Shown: positions 36,401 through 48,070 of the stretch, piece after piece
How positions within the stretch are numbered: the first letter of the stretch is position 1
How the letters are laid out: each line of letters starts with the position of its first letter
From: Azolla caroliniana
Taxonomy: Eukaryota; Polypodiophyta
Reading direction: 5' to 3'
Assembly (NCBI GenBank): GCA_043228905.1
Contig: JBHGNT010000003.1
Coordinates: 3,410,001-3,474,000, forward strand
DNA length: 64,000 bases
Translations under genes and position numbers: made by a program
The notes under the pieces: generated by a model
Database searches by the model: none
What the model was told of the DNA's origin: nothing
The model's input: only the letters and a program-made list of their open reading frames with translations

Positions 36401-36750
36401 TGTGGCAGCACTGGGGAGTTGAACTTCCAATCTCTGCCCTTTGACCCAAATCACTTATTCTAGATGAAGCTGTCTTTTCTCCATTGGTATATATATGCAT
36501 ATACGTGCACATATATGAACCTTAATATTTGATATTTAATTGCCATAAATCACAGGTAGAACGTGTTGAATGCGCAATGTGCTGGGATGAGCTAACTGAA
36601 GAAAATCGTGCGCTCTTGCATCCATGTGGTCATGCATGCTTATGCCTTGGTTGTGCCTTGTTGCTATTCAAGGGCACACGTTTATGTCCAATATGCCGGG
36701 CAGATATTAAAAAGGTACCAGTGTTGCTACCCAAGAAGATTTACATGTAA
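33456..36750 (+). CDS. SGS3-like zf-XS/XS protein with C-terminal RING finger
   Basis: Six exons in frame (33456-34265, 34410-34592, 34666-34862, 35667-35817, 35970-36086, 36556-36750) give 550 residues. Order: Glu/Asp run (~7-45); zf-XS-like zinc finger (CAIC..LQAHA..HHHRGYADAIKEAL, ~85-125); XS-like region beginning RLIVWPP (~150-262), matching the (L)IVWPP start of the SGS3 XS domain and ending WKEESYHEKV, like the SGS3 linker into its coiled coil; Glu/Lys/Gln-rich coiled coils (~260-485); RING finger CAMC-x14-CGHACLCLGC-x10-CPIC (~491-535). XS proteins bind RNA and act in small-RNA silencing and RNA-directed DNA methylation. The RING suggests E3 ubiquitin ligase activity, so a ligase acting on RNA-silencing components is a guess. 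Exon 3 to 4 was chosen by phase (GA/G) with acceptor CAACAG. Expression is not shown by sequence. Confidence 0.85.
36395..36475 (-). mobile_element. SINE-like sequence in an XS-RING intron
   Basis: On the minus strand a B-box-like GGAAGTTCAACTCCCC is preceded by CTTCATCTAGAATAAGTGAT. It is a weak tRNA-type promoter resemblance, in the last intron. Confidence 0.3.
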
Positions 36751-37154
36751 TCAGAACTAGTTTTAGCCAATATCATGCACAAAGTTGGTTATTTGTGAAT
36801 GTCTGGAGCCAATCAAGTATATGTATATATAAAAAACTATTGTTCTATGCTGGTGTTACATATTGGAATATGTTAGATTTTGTTTGGTGCTCTTGATTGC
36901 CCTTCTGTAAACAGAGAGAAACATATAACCACTGAATGCAATGTATTTTGCTAGTTAAACATTGTTGGCTTCCACCGATTTTATCACCTAGGTTTTGGCC
37001 CTAAATATAGTAGATCCTAGCTGTATGATATGAGAAACCATATTTATTTTTTAGTAGTTCGCTTTTTTAGTCCAATTTTTTCCATTTTTCCATTGAAAAT
37101 ATGGTAGTTGGATATTAAACTTTTGCTGCATTTCTCATTGAAAGCAAAGGTTTT
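36751..37154 (+). other. 3' flank of the XS-RING gene
   Basis: Probable 3' UTR and downstream DNA. No further coding signal. Confidence 0.5.
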
Positions 37155-37751
37155 ACTCAAGCTCATGTGCGCTTATGTAGCCCGATGAAGTTGATCAAAC
37201 TCTTTTTATCAATACAGTGATTGGTCTTATGTGCTGAAGACTCTTCATAACCTATTAACCTGTATGTCTAAATATATACATTTGAAATCTTGTAACATTA
37301 AATGGGTGACAATATGGCATACATCAATGTGTGCACGCACAACATTGTCTATCACTCAAGCTCATGTGCGCTTATGTAGCCCGATGAAGTTGATCAAACT
37401 CTTTTTATCAATACAGTGATTGGTCTTATGTGCTGAAGACTCTTCATAACCTATTAACCTGTATGTCTAAATATATACATTTGAAATCTTGTAACATTAA
37501 ATGGGTGACAATATGGCATACATCAATGTGTGCACGCACAACATTGTCTATCACTCAAGCTCATGTGCGCTTATGTAGCCCGATGAAGTTGATCAAACTC
37601 TTTTTATCAATACAGTGATTGGTCTTATGTGCTGAAGACTCTTCATAACCTATTAACCTGTATGTCTAAATATATACATTTGAAATCTTGTAACATTAAA
37701 TGGGTGACAATATGGCATACATCAATGTGTGCACGCACAACATTGTCTATC
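37155..37751. repeat. 199-bp tandem repeat, 3 copies
   Basis: ACTCAAGCTCATGTGCGC recurs at 37155, 37354 and 37553, and the three units are nearly identical. Each contains TGTGTGCACGCACA, a near palindrome. Repeated 62-codon frames are a product of the repeat. Confidence 0.95.
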
Positions 37752-40681
37752 ATATAAATATGGTGTCAGAAAAATGGCTCTTAAACTTAAATATCTACAT
37801 TTGTCAAGCTATACCACTGTTCTTAAGAGGCAGAATTCAATACTGCTTCGTTCTGGTTAAGTGCATAGTCTTATTGTGTGGACGAAACAAAGGACTAGTT
37901 AAAAGGGTTATACATATTAATTGGCAATGTTTCAGATTGGTATATGATTCTCAACTTCTCAGTCTGTCTCCAATCAAAAACATTAAATGGTTTTGAAACT
38001 AAAACGGAATCAAGCTTGAATTATGAAACCTTTAAACCTTGAACTGTTTATATTGAAACCTTAAAAAATAACCTGTTTTGAAGGAGTTTTAACCTCAAAC
38101 TAAACAGTTATAGAGTTTTGGAAACTGTTAAACCATTCAATGGGCTCTTGAGAAAGGTTTGTTATTTTAAAACTTGAGAAAAAACTTGAGAGAATTGTTA
38201 GGGTTCAAAGAAAACTTCACGATATTATTATATTGCATCATTTATGAAGTTAATTCATATTTTTAATAAATACTTCAGAATTCAGCTAATTGTTAAGTCA
38301 TTTAGTCATGAAGTTAATGGCTCTAGTTGAACCAAAACAAATCCTCAAGCCAAATGAAACCTGAACCAAGCCACTTATAAGTTTCTAAACTTGACCCCAA
38401 TTGATTAAGTGGTTAAGTTGTTCAATCGTGGTACATTGTTGAGGCGTTTAGGGAAAAAAGGAACAAAACTCGAGGGTTTTGAGAGTCTTTCGCCCTTATA
38501 CATAAGGTACAATGTCTTGTGGGTTGCCAACTATTATGTTTTTAAATGGTGTTGCGTAAAGGTAGGCTCCTATAACAATTTTGGGTTCACACTTGGGCAT
38601 CATTGAATGGCAAGAATGGAAGCCTAGAATTCCTTTATTGATTGAAATGCATGGCTGCCTTCAAAGGTCTCAACAAAAACATTTCGAAGCAATTTATACA
38701 TAATGTATGATCCATGCAAGAATCACCAATGAGTTGCTTATAATACTCAAGGCATCAAAACTTGAAAGGTTGTTGAGGAATTGTTCTGAAGCACCCTAAG
38801 CACGATAAGACAACAACAAATGATAACCCACATAAATATGCATCCATTTATTGAGCTTTTCACTCTAACGTGTAATCATCTTTACTCTCCACAATAGTTT
38901 GTTTATGTTCCCTAATTGCATCATTAGCATTTTTATCTAACATAACCTTGATGGAGCTAGACGTTCTACAATCAGTCATTGACGTTATTTAAGTATTTTT
39001 CCCAACATGACAGTCTATAGGTATATTAGCTTCAAATGTCCAACTTCATTGAGTTTATCAACCCATTTTCTATGCTATCATTAACGCATGTAGCATATAT
39101 CTTGTCAATGCTCTCTCTACGTATCTGTTTTCTTGAGACTAAGACAACCATTATATATTTTCTTGTATTGTGAAGTCAATCATCCAGTTCATAAACTTTG
39201 CACCCTACTCATCTTGACCTAGATTTCAAACAATTTCTTAATGAAATTTCATCATGGCCATTACAGCTACTTAGTTGTACCATATTAGGTATATTCATTG
39301 ATATAGCCCTAATTGCTCTTCATCTACAGTTAGTTTTTTTAAATTTTGACCTTAAAATAAACTTCACAATAGTTAATTTTTAAGGTCGCCATCATCATAT
39401 TCGCAACACCAACGGCACAATATATGATCAACTTCATTATTGAGCATCATTCCGAGATAATTCAAATATAAATGGGTTGGGAGTTCATCATACACGAATA
39501 TTGCTGAATATGTCCCAAAACTACTGACGCTTCAAATATTTTGTGTCAAATACCTAAAATCTACTCTTTGTACAGGATATTTACTTGTTCATCCATCTCA
39601 TGTGAATACTACAGCATGAAAAGAGAGCACTTGAGTTTCACCTTCATTCATAATTCTCTCAAAAAAGAATGCTCCAACAAAACCAGTATGCCCCCCGATT
39701 CAATTCATGAATGAATGAATATTAAAAATAAGAGTTCAGTCTTATACATGACAATTATCTCATTTCTCTAACTATTATAATATCCGCACCACGTTCTTCA
39801 TTGCTATTGGAATTTACATTGCAGAACATTAGAAGTCTGACGGCCCAACAAGTTTTCCAAATCATTTTCTGAAGTCATAAAAAGAAATTACATGTGTTAA
39901 ATTTGATAAGAGAAAAGAATAATGTCATGTCTTCCAATACCTCGATCATAGAGCTAGTTTGTCAACGATTTCTGCAGCAAACCTGTAACAATACATGGTA
40001 TTAAAGATCTAACCAATACTCATATCTCTATAATCCATGTATAGTCTACTATATCCAACTTATTTGGTAGCTACTCCTTTGATGATGCAATCACAAACCC
40101 AAATTAGAGTTCTTGAATCTTGATCACTCATCCTTTTCATTGTTATCGAGATACACGTCACAGATTTACATAGATGCATTTCAGGTAGGTTCGATATTAA
40201 TGTCCCTATATCTCTGATATAAACGAAACCAAACAATATGAGAAGGCATAAAAAAAGAGAGCAGGGAAAGAACACTAGCATTTCTTCCTATCTAGAAACT
40301 CTTTCCTGAATCTCTTTTAGATCTATGTATATATTGCTCACTTCACAATTTCAACGACACTCTGAGGTAATAATCACAACCCTAGTCAATGTACGAGGGT
40401 TTTCCATTATGGTTCTGAGATTGATGTGGCCTTATCACTCATATAAACAAAATCATTAAGGTTTCAAGAGCTGATGGGCCCAAATATTTGTCACATAAAC
40501 ATCATAAAAGTTTTCAGTAGGATTCAAGATTGAACCTACCCAATTCACTTCACTAAGTAAGAGTTTTCCTTATAGATGCATTAGGGTAAGGTTTCAACAC
40601 CCACAAGTGGGCCCTTATCTCTCACAGGAAAAAAAAACAAGAAGACATAATGTAAAGAAAGACAAATTCCTATGTACCGAG
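37752..40681. other. Intergenic, no gene seen
   Basis: 37990-38410 is another AACC/GGTT-word low-complexity stretch. The rest is AT-rich without supportable exons. The last few hundred bases probably include the 3' UTR of the membrane-protein gene. Confidence 0.5.
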
Positions 40682-40933
40682 TCATTCTCTCTTGGATCTC
40701 CGGTGCTTGGTACTATTTGAGGACGGTGATGGAGATGTTGAAGAAGATGGTGATGAAGACCGGGCTTCGAATTCCCTCTGAATTTTTGCTGCATGCCACC
40801 GAGAGACCAAGTAGAGGGCGAGGACGCAGAGGGCAGCCTGATTAGGGCTGAGAACTCTCAAATAAGCCAACAACCCTGGTATGACTGCAAAAGGAAGGAG
40901 CCATAGCTGCTTCAGGGCGGGGTTGGAAGCCAT
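40682..40933 (-). CDS. Small plant membrane protein, 83 residues
   Basis: Complete single-exon frame with ATG at 40933 and stop at 40682. MASNPALKQLW is followed by two hydrophobic segments (LWLLPFAVIPGLLAYLRVL, residues ~10-29; AALCVLALYLVSRW, ~33-46). After these comes a basic region and a Ser/Pro-rich, positively charged tail (SSSPSSSTSPSPSS then KHRRSKRE). It looks like a two-pass or hairpin membrane protein with its tail in the cytosol. The balanced codon use and clean start, with a GA-rich leader just upstream, make it a likely real gene. I do not recognise the family and assign no function. Confidence 0.7.
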   Translation of the reverse strand: MASNPALKQLWLLPFAVIPGLLAYLRVLSPNQAALCVLALYLVSRWHAAKIQREFEARSSSPSSSTSPSPSSNSTKHRRSKRE

Positions 40934-41019
40934 AGCTCGATATCTTCTCTCTCTGTTTCTGTCTCTGTCTCAATAGCCAAAGTCAACTACAATCGAATGC
41001 TGCAGACATTATCTTTGGG

Positions 41020-41353
41020 TTCTATTGATACGTATACGAATACGTATACGTATATGTATACGAATATGTCCAAATATATAAGAATACGTATATATATATG
41101 GGAAACAAACACAAAGAGACTAACACACACATATACATATACATAGACATATATTGTATACATATACATAAACGTATTCTTATACATATTCGTATACATA
41201 TGGATATACATATGCATATACGTATATGTAGACACATATACATATACATAGACATATATTGTATACATATGTGTATATGTATACGTATACGTATATGAAT
41301 AGGTATATGTATACGTGTATGTTATATGTACAATAGACATTCGGTTAAGTGCT
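41020..41353. repeat. TATACG/TATACA microsatellite, left arm of an inverted repeat
   Basis: Dense TATACGTATACG and TATACATATACATAGA words. A block ACATATACATATACATAGAC recurs about 108 bases on. GGGAAACAAACACAAAGAGA at 41100 and CATTCGGTTAAGTGC near 41338 both recur inverted at 42290-42366. Confidence 0.85.
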
Positions 41354-42069
41354 CACTTTGAATGCAAGGAAGAAGTGCGCACTTACGGGTTTTCTAAAAC
41401 ATTTTGGGGTTTTTTGGAAGTTTTTAGGGTTTTCTGAAGTATTTTCCTTCTGTGCTCTAATCATACAATTCCTGATAAGAAAAGTGATCAATTTACGTGA
41501 TATAATTGACCTGAAACGTTTTTGGTTTCAACATACATACTCTTCAGTTTCTTTCTCGATTCTAGTTTACCTTTAGTTTTTGCCTTTTTGCTACGTCTGA
41601 GGAATACATCCATTATGCAACAAAACTAATGAACTTCCTTGGATGCGATGAGTTTTTTCTTGTGTTTTCTTCCTAGTGGCGGTAGGTTTGAGGAATCGAA
41701 GTGCAGATGGAGGAGACATGAAAAGAGAGTGAGGGAGCAATGGACAAATCACAGGCTCCAACTTCTATAATCTTTGAGAATAAACAAGATGCACATAAAG
41801 AGATAGGGAGGGAGAGAGGCTTTCTTCATGCAAGAAAAGAGCACGCATGCACGTGGCACAAGCACACACAGAAAGAGAAGGCAATAGACAGAAGTTTTGT
41901 TGCACATGGAGAAGGAGAGCTTGCGTTCACGGCCGATCGCTGCAAAAACTTGACTATTCACAATCATCAAGAATTGTTTGCCCTTCTTTGCTTATGTTCT
42001 TTAATCAAGAATCAAAATCACAGACTCGTAATCGTAAACACACACACACACACACACACGTAGAACACA

Positions 42070-42119
<50 letters not shown>

Positions 42120-42366
42120 CACATGGTATATACATAGACACAAAAACTCGTTTTCTTGTTTCTAAATGTTTGGAACATAGTTTCAATTGGGTTTAATTTA
42201 ATTTCGTCATGAAACAATGTAAATTTTTTTATCTAGATATTGACCTCTATAAAAAACGCACTTAATATAATGGTGCACTTAAGTGGCACGCACTTAACCG
42301 AATGCTTAATGTATATGTATATGTTATATGTGTGTGTGTTGGTCTCTTTGCGTTTGTTGTTCCCAT
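41099..42366. mobile_element. ~1.3-kb segment bounded by inverted repeats
   Basis: The left arm (41099-41353) and right arm (42290-42366) share, in inverted order, a GGGAAACAAACACAAAGAGACC-like word, a CA/TG plus TATACATA tract, and GCATTCGGTTAAGTGC. Arm lengths differ because the left microsatellite is expanded. The interior contains (CA)n tracts and no recognisable protein. This could be a non-autonomous TIR element; no target duplication was identified. Confidence 0.45.
42036..42116. repeat. (CA)n microsatellite, two runs
   Basis: (CA)n at 42036-42059 and about 42070-42116, separated by GTAGAACACAT. Confidence 0.95.
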
Positions 42367-42747
42367 ATATGTATACATATGCACATACATATACGTATAT
42401 GTATATGTATATGTCACCCTTTGCCATTGGCCCACAAAGTTGAAAACTTCATCATTCTCTCACCCGGATTGTGTTCAGAGAACCTCGTATGTACCCTTTG
42501 GCCCCTTGAAAGTGGATCACTTCCTACTCGTTGCATGCGCTTTGGCTTGATTGAGTCTTGAGAACCGATGAGGTAGGCAAACAAGGTTCGACATCCTATT
42601 CCGTGGATGATTGAGCTTAGAGAACCATGAGTTTTCGTGTTGTATAGTTAAAGACAGAGGTTTTACGTGTACTCACAAATATATATGCTTTATTGTACTA
42701 TGTATTCATATATTCCTCCATGTCAAGAAAGTAGAAGAAAAAATATT

Positions 42748-42749
<2 letters not shown>

Positions 42750-42787
<38 letters not shown>
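42750..42787. repeat. (GA)n microsatellite
   Basis: Uninterrupted GA dinucleotides. A similar short (GA)n lies at 48720-48742. Confidence 0.95.
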
Positions 42788-45221
42788 AATAGGAACAGGA
42801 AAAGTCTATTTATTGTTTTGAATCAACTTTATATAGTATTCGTTGTTTATACATGTGGGCATCAATCCAATCACGCTATCAATGAGGGCAAACTTCTAGT
42901 GCAATTGGCATTGAAGAGGTTTTTTCAATCTGAATTAAAAAATATCAGTTTAATCTCAAAAGAACCATTAGTTAATGATGTTGGAGCAAGGCAACATTGG
43001 CACGATTGTAAGTGACTATGATGGATACAACAAGCATTCATTCGATGAAGCTTTTGTTAGCTTCTAAGGTTACGAAGCATCCTAGTAAGAAGCAACATGT
43101 TTTTTACTCAATCTTCCTTGATTGTATTTCTTGTTAGCTTGCTTTTAATCTTAATTCATTAATTTGGTTTTACTAATCAATATAACAAGAATCGAGCAAA
43201 AAAAAGTTTTATACTCCTACAAATGAATTGTTAGTAGAGAATATTGACAAATCATCCTCACATTAGATCGATGAACCATTGCTAAACATTTGCTAACCCA
43301 TTTATAGAGCCTATAGATGAATAGTCTTTATGGTATACCAAAGAATAATTCTAATGGAATATTGTTGAATCTTCAATATACAATATGGACAAATTTACCT
43401 TAAACGCTTTCGATGGTTCATTTGTACCAACTATCAAAGGTTCCTCTTTAGGCACTATTGATAATCATTCTAGACATCCTGTCTTGACTAATTCACACAT
43501 GCTGACACTTAATTCTTTATATCCCATATATAGCCTAAAAGAACAATTAATATTACCTTATGTACATTGGGGGTCCATATTTCAATCACTCTAAACACTT
43601 CCACTTTACAATAAATAAGGGGAAATTTTGAAACCAAACCTTATGTACCAAGGTTTCCTTAAGTTTAGATCTACCCTAATTGCCAATAATGAAAACCAAG
43701 CACACTAACAATGAGTGAATGATAGAATTATTTGAAAACATAATGGAAATAGTGTGATTGATTTTAGATTATTCTCAGAAGGTATCTAGGATCATGATCT
43801 TAGAAATGGATATTAGAATTTGATCATACAACTTTATGTACTGATCTTAAATTATGTCTGGAAGGATTATATGAAGAGAAACTATAATGCAAGACATGTG
43901 CATAGACTTTCAAATAGCACATATGTATGTCAATATGGCGGAGGATATCTTACAATTTATGAAAGACAAAGTCTCAAAATGGTGCAACACTAGAATTCAA
44001 ATGGGAAGCTTTCATTAAAGTCATTTCCTCATGCAGAAAAAAGTGCTTTTCAATTAAGCATATGCCGTGCCAGAGTACCAATAAATGTAGCTAAATTTAG
44101 TTAAATAAGATTTCCATGACACTCCAAAGTACCGCTTTACGTGTAGTAAACCATAAGAACAACCCATCAAAAGTATGTTGATGCATACAAAAAGACTTAA
44201 TCAAAGAAAGAAAAGAATATATGAAGTAAACAATCATTTCTCCACAATCAAGAAAAACCTAAATGCATGTGGACAATTTTAGAGAAATCTCAAGGGAAAC
44301 GTATTGAAAATTATGGAAACTTAATTTTTATGGATTTGTGCATCCATTGTACGCACTTCTATGAGTAATCAACATGTTAGGAGGGGATATGGTAAAGGAC
44401 TAAATTATTTCTTTGCAGACTTTAGGAGAAGTTTTTGAGCTCAATATACCAAGTGAATATATACTTGCAAATTTTCGCACATGATATACCATGTTTGTAC
44501 GGGAGGTGGAATTTCAATTTTTTTACTAACAACATTCAGGTTAAGAAAGGATAACACAACTGACTCTAACCCACTCCCTTTTGTTTATGCATTGATTAAC
44601 TGGAACGAATGGTCAACGCATTTATAAATCAAGAAGCTATTGAAGAAGTTACCATTGGGAATGTAGTTATTATGCTTTTGTTGTATTCAAATACTTTGGA
44701 AAATGCCCAAATGCTTAGTGTATTGGCAATAATTTTGTAAGCATAGTAAGTTGAGTGGTCAACACCTCCAAGATGAAGGTTATCCTCATTAAGAGCAAAA
44801 AGAGATAAGACCCTTTTTTACTTTTAATAACTAAATGTTATATATTTTTTTATATGCAAATCATCAACTATATATAAGTTAATTGTAATCGAGATTCACT
44901 ATAAATTGTGGCTCCCACAATCCCACCTATGTCGCAAGAGAAGTGAGATCCCTTTCAAGACGACCTTTCATGGCCACTCGGCCCCGAACTCTCATTGTGG
45001 AAACCAACAAATCACCTACAAAAGATAGTTAGGGAAAGCATGTCCTAAAAGCAATAGGCAATATTGATAGCTCAATTAGATCGGGTATCTAGCTTCAAAC
45101 CATTTGGAAAGAGGTTCAAGTTCCCTTCGATGTACACAAACCTTCCTTGAATGTTTCATAGAACAATGTTGTTCTATCAATCGAGAATTCTTAACATGTT
45201 GGAGTGTCGGAGCTAAGCCAA
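42788..45221. other. Intergenic, no gene seen
   Basis: AT-rich with scattered short open frames and no family resemblance. Nothing further is supported. Confidence 0.5.
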
Positions 45222-45506
45222 CTTGATCCTTATGTCATCAGAAATAAGGACATTTCTCCAATTATAGGGAACATATTATAGCATTGAAAACATTTCACAA
45301 ACATCTATATTTACTTCCTATGGGTCATCATTCAAGGGAGGTAAAGACTCCATGAGGTCTTACAAATGGGTCACCTCGTGGAGTCTTACTTCCCTCGAAT
45401 GGTGACCCATTGGAAGTAAATATAGATGTTTGTGACATGTTTTCAATGTTATAATATGTTTCCTATAATTGGAGAAATGTCCTTATTTCCTGATGTAGGG
45501 ATCAAG
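45222..45506. repeat. Near-perfect long hairpin (arms ~135 bp, loop ~14 bp)
   Basis: 45222-45358 and 45373-45506 are reverse complements with only about ten differences. Shared words include AAATAAGGACATTTCTCCAA, CACAAACATCTATATTTACT and GACTCCA(T/C)GAGGT. The part nearest the loop (TCCCTCCATTTGAGGGATGT..GACTCCACGAGGT) recurs once more at 45530-45575. Confidence 0.93.
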
Positions 45507-45814
45507 ATAATTGTCACACTAGTAGTGTCTTCCCTCCATTTGAGGGATGTAAGACTCCACGAGGTAAGACCCATTGGAGATAACCCTAGTGCTCTTAGTT
45601 TTCCGAAAAAATTATGGCTAAGCCATCTTTACTTTTCAAAAAAATAAGATTTTAGGAAATCGGCATCCCCTCTCACCTTACAACACTCGTCGACACTTCG
45701 ATTCCCAAAATAAGATTTTTGTTGATGCCTCAATTTGTTTCATCAAAGGCAAACCCTTATTTCATATTTTCTTCTAAATAATGGGGAAACCCTTCCGAAA
45801 ATCCTATTGGTTTG

Positions 45815-45905
45815 TTGTAGAGGTGGCACAATGGTAGAACATTGATCACTCATAAGCATGGGGTTCGAATTTCAATTTGATTAGTAACATGAAAAACTCT
45901 TGGTG
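45815..45905 (+). mobile_element. SINE-like sequence
   Basis: A-box-like GTGGCACAATGGTAGAAC, then about 30 bases on a B-box-like GGGGTTCGAATTTC. Downstream DNA lacks a clear poly(A) end. Confidence 0.4.
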
Positions 45906-47859
45906 GAGGAGAAATGGGATTTTCACAATTTCTATTCACGCGATTTCTGACATAGTCCCTCTTAAGTTTGCATTAAAGTATTGTACTTCACAAAGCAAGT
46001 GAAACCATGAGAGAGAGTTTTGTAGTAAATTTTTATGGCAATTACAAATCTTGTTGTTTACAATAGGTTTTCTAGAAAATGAATCAAAATCACACAAGAT
46101 TATATAATATCCTTGCTTCAATGGGCAAGACTATGATCGTTGACAACTTCTCCTTGGTCATCATAGGATGCCCATGTGCCCAACTAATTTGTTACCTTGT
46201 AATTTGGTTTGTCATCAAAACCGTGGGAATCAATTTACAAAACTTGTGACCCTAACAATGCACGTTCTTGCTCATCATATGGCTTTCACAAGCTCTCATG
46301 CTAGATAAAAATAGAATTCTTCATTTTTGACATGCTTTTCCTTTTAAGCATACACTTGTTCCCATCCTTGCATAAATTGGCTTATTCCCTTTTTATAACA
46401 CGTTTTCCTTAACATCTTCCTTCATGATGCAATATTGGTTTAAATATATTCTCGTTTTGCCTTTTGATTTTGGCATTCATGTTGACCAAAATCTAGAGCC
46501 TTTGTACAATTTGCCTTTGTCATGATTTACTACTCCCTAGGGTCATGACAATGACCTTCTTGGTGGATTATCTAAGGTATGGCAACCCTTATCATTGTAG
46601 CTTACCAAGAAACCCCAATGTACGGTTTGATAGCAAAGTCATAATATGAAAACATTGGGGAAGACATCTTCCCTTCTACTTGGATAAGTAAAGATCTTGA
46701 TGATAGGGATGAAATCAAAGAAGAATACTATGAAGGGAAGATGCATCAAATTGAACAAATTCTATAGAGTCAACAAGTCGTGAACATTTAAACAAAAGTC
46801 CAAACAATATTTGTCTATTTAATCATATAAGTTTCTATCTAAATCTTGTAATCGTCACGTTTTGCTATTCTATTATCTCTATATTCAAAATCTCGCGCAC
46901 ATAATCACAAATGAACTTGAAAACTTTTTTTGTTCATGGTACCCATAGTCATCAAACAATGGTCGTATGCGACTATAATGTTCCGATGTGTTCCACATCA
47001 AAGATTATGTTCTCACCCCATTCTCATATGTGTGTGTACATCATGAAACTCAAGCCATTTATGCCTTTGGATAGCAGTTCGAGAAGAGAATCTTCATTTG
47101 TGTGAACGCAACCTCCAGAGACTTTCCATCACTCCTTTTATTGACAACAGGGTTCAATCTTATAGTAAACTCGGTTCGTGTCCAAGTTGTTGCCCAAGGA
47201 GATAATTCTCATTGTTAGGTGTTAACCAACATGTCCATTTTGCTAAATGTGAAATGTCAATTTAGGACAACTATCTAGAAAGATGCTAAAAGATGTCATT
47301 AGTTTCAAATCTAGAATTTTCGTCGGAATGGTTTGAATTAATGCTATACTCCTTTATGAGGAGACATTCTATGTCTTTTCAAAGGGCTGAACCAACCAAT
47401 ATAAACAAAGATTCATTAATACCAACGCCTCCACCTTTATTCTCAATATATTGTCTTTCTTTGTATGCTATCTAAACATATTAAGCGTGGAAAAAATATG
47501 GACCCAAGCTTGCGACTTCTAGGCACAAGTGGAAATGGAATGATATTAGGCTACGAGAAATTGTGAATTGTCGTAAGTTCTAGTAGCCCTTCTTTTCATA
47601 TTGATGACAATGCTAATCATGCATGCAAAAGCAGGGATAAGTTCCTTTCCGAATGTCAAATTCTTTGGAGATTGATTTTAGAAAAGATAGTGCAGAAGCA
47701 ATCCTTACTCCACTCAAATTTATATTGGATTTGGAGTTGGTTAGGAAATTCATGGATTTATTGAAGACTCTTGTAATTTGGCTATCTGAATACCCATGGC
47801 ACATTGGTGAAATGTACCAATCTTGTCAAGTCTTCATGAAAAAACCCCTATGTCCCGTT

Positions 47860-48070
47860 CTAATCGATGGCATCTAATCTCACCAATCATGAGCTTTTAA
47901 AGCCATAGGCAATATGCTACAAGAGTATCTTCCTTTGTTGGTGCATTGTATCCAATATGGTTTTATTAGGGGAAAAGTATATATTACAAAATATTTTGAA
48001 CGTATATATTATGCAATGAAATTTGGCCAAGATATTTTCATTATGATCCCAATGGTCTCAAATATTCTTC
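47860..48070 (+). mobile_element. Degenerate LINE reverse-transcriptase relic
   Basis: The frame through 47914-48060 contains LPLLVHCIQYGFIRGK.YI, resembling the LINE block LPxLIHxxQ(Y/T)GFIxGRxILDN. Upstream LTNHELLKAIG may correspond to the preceding LxNxxYKIxxK block, across a stop. Heavily decayed. Confidence 0.4.

Noticed and set aside
37231-37618. Repeated 62-codon frames suggesting a repetitive protein
   Set aside because: Each frame is closed by stops within the 199-bp unit; the identity is at DNA level.
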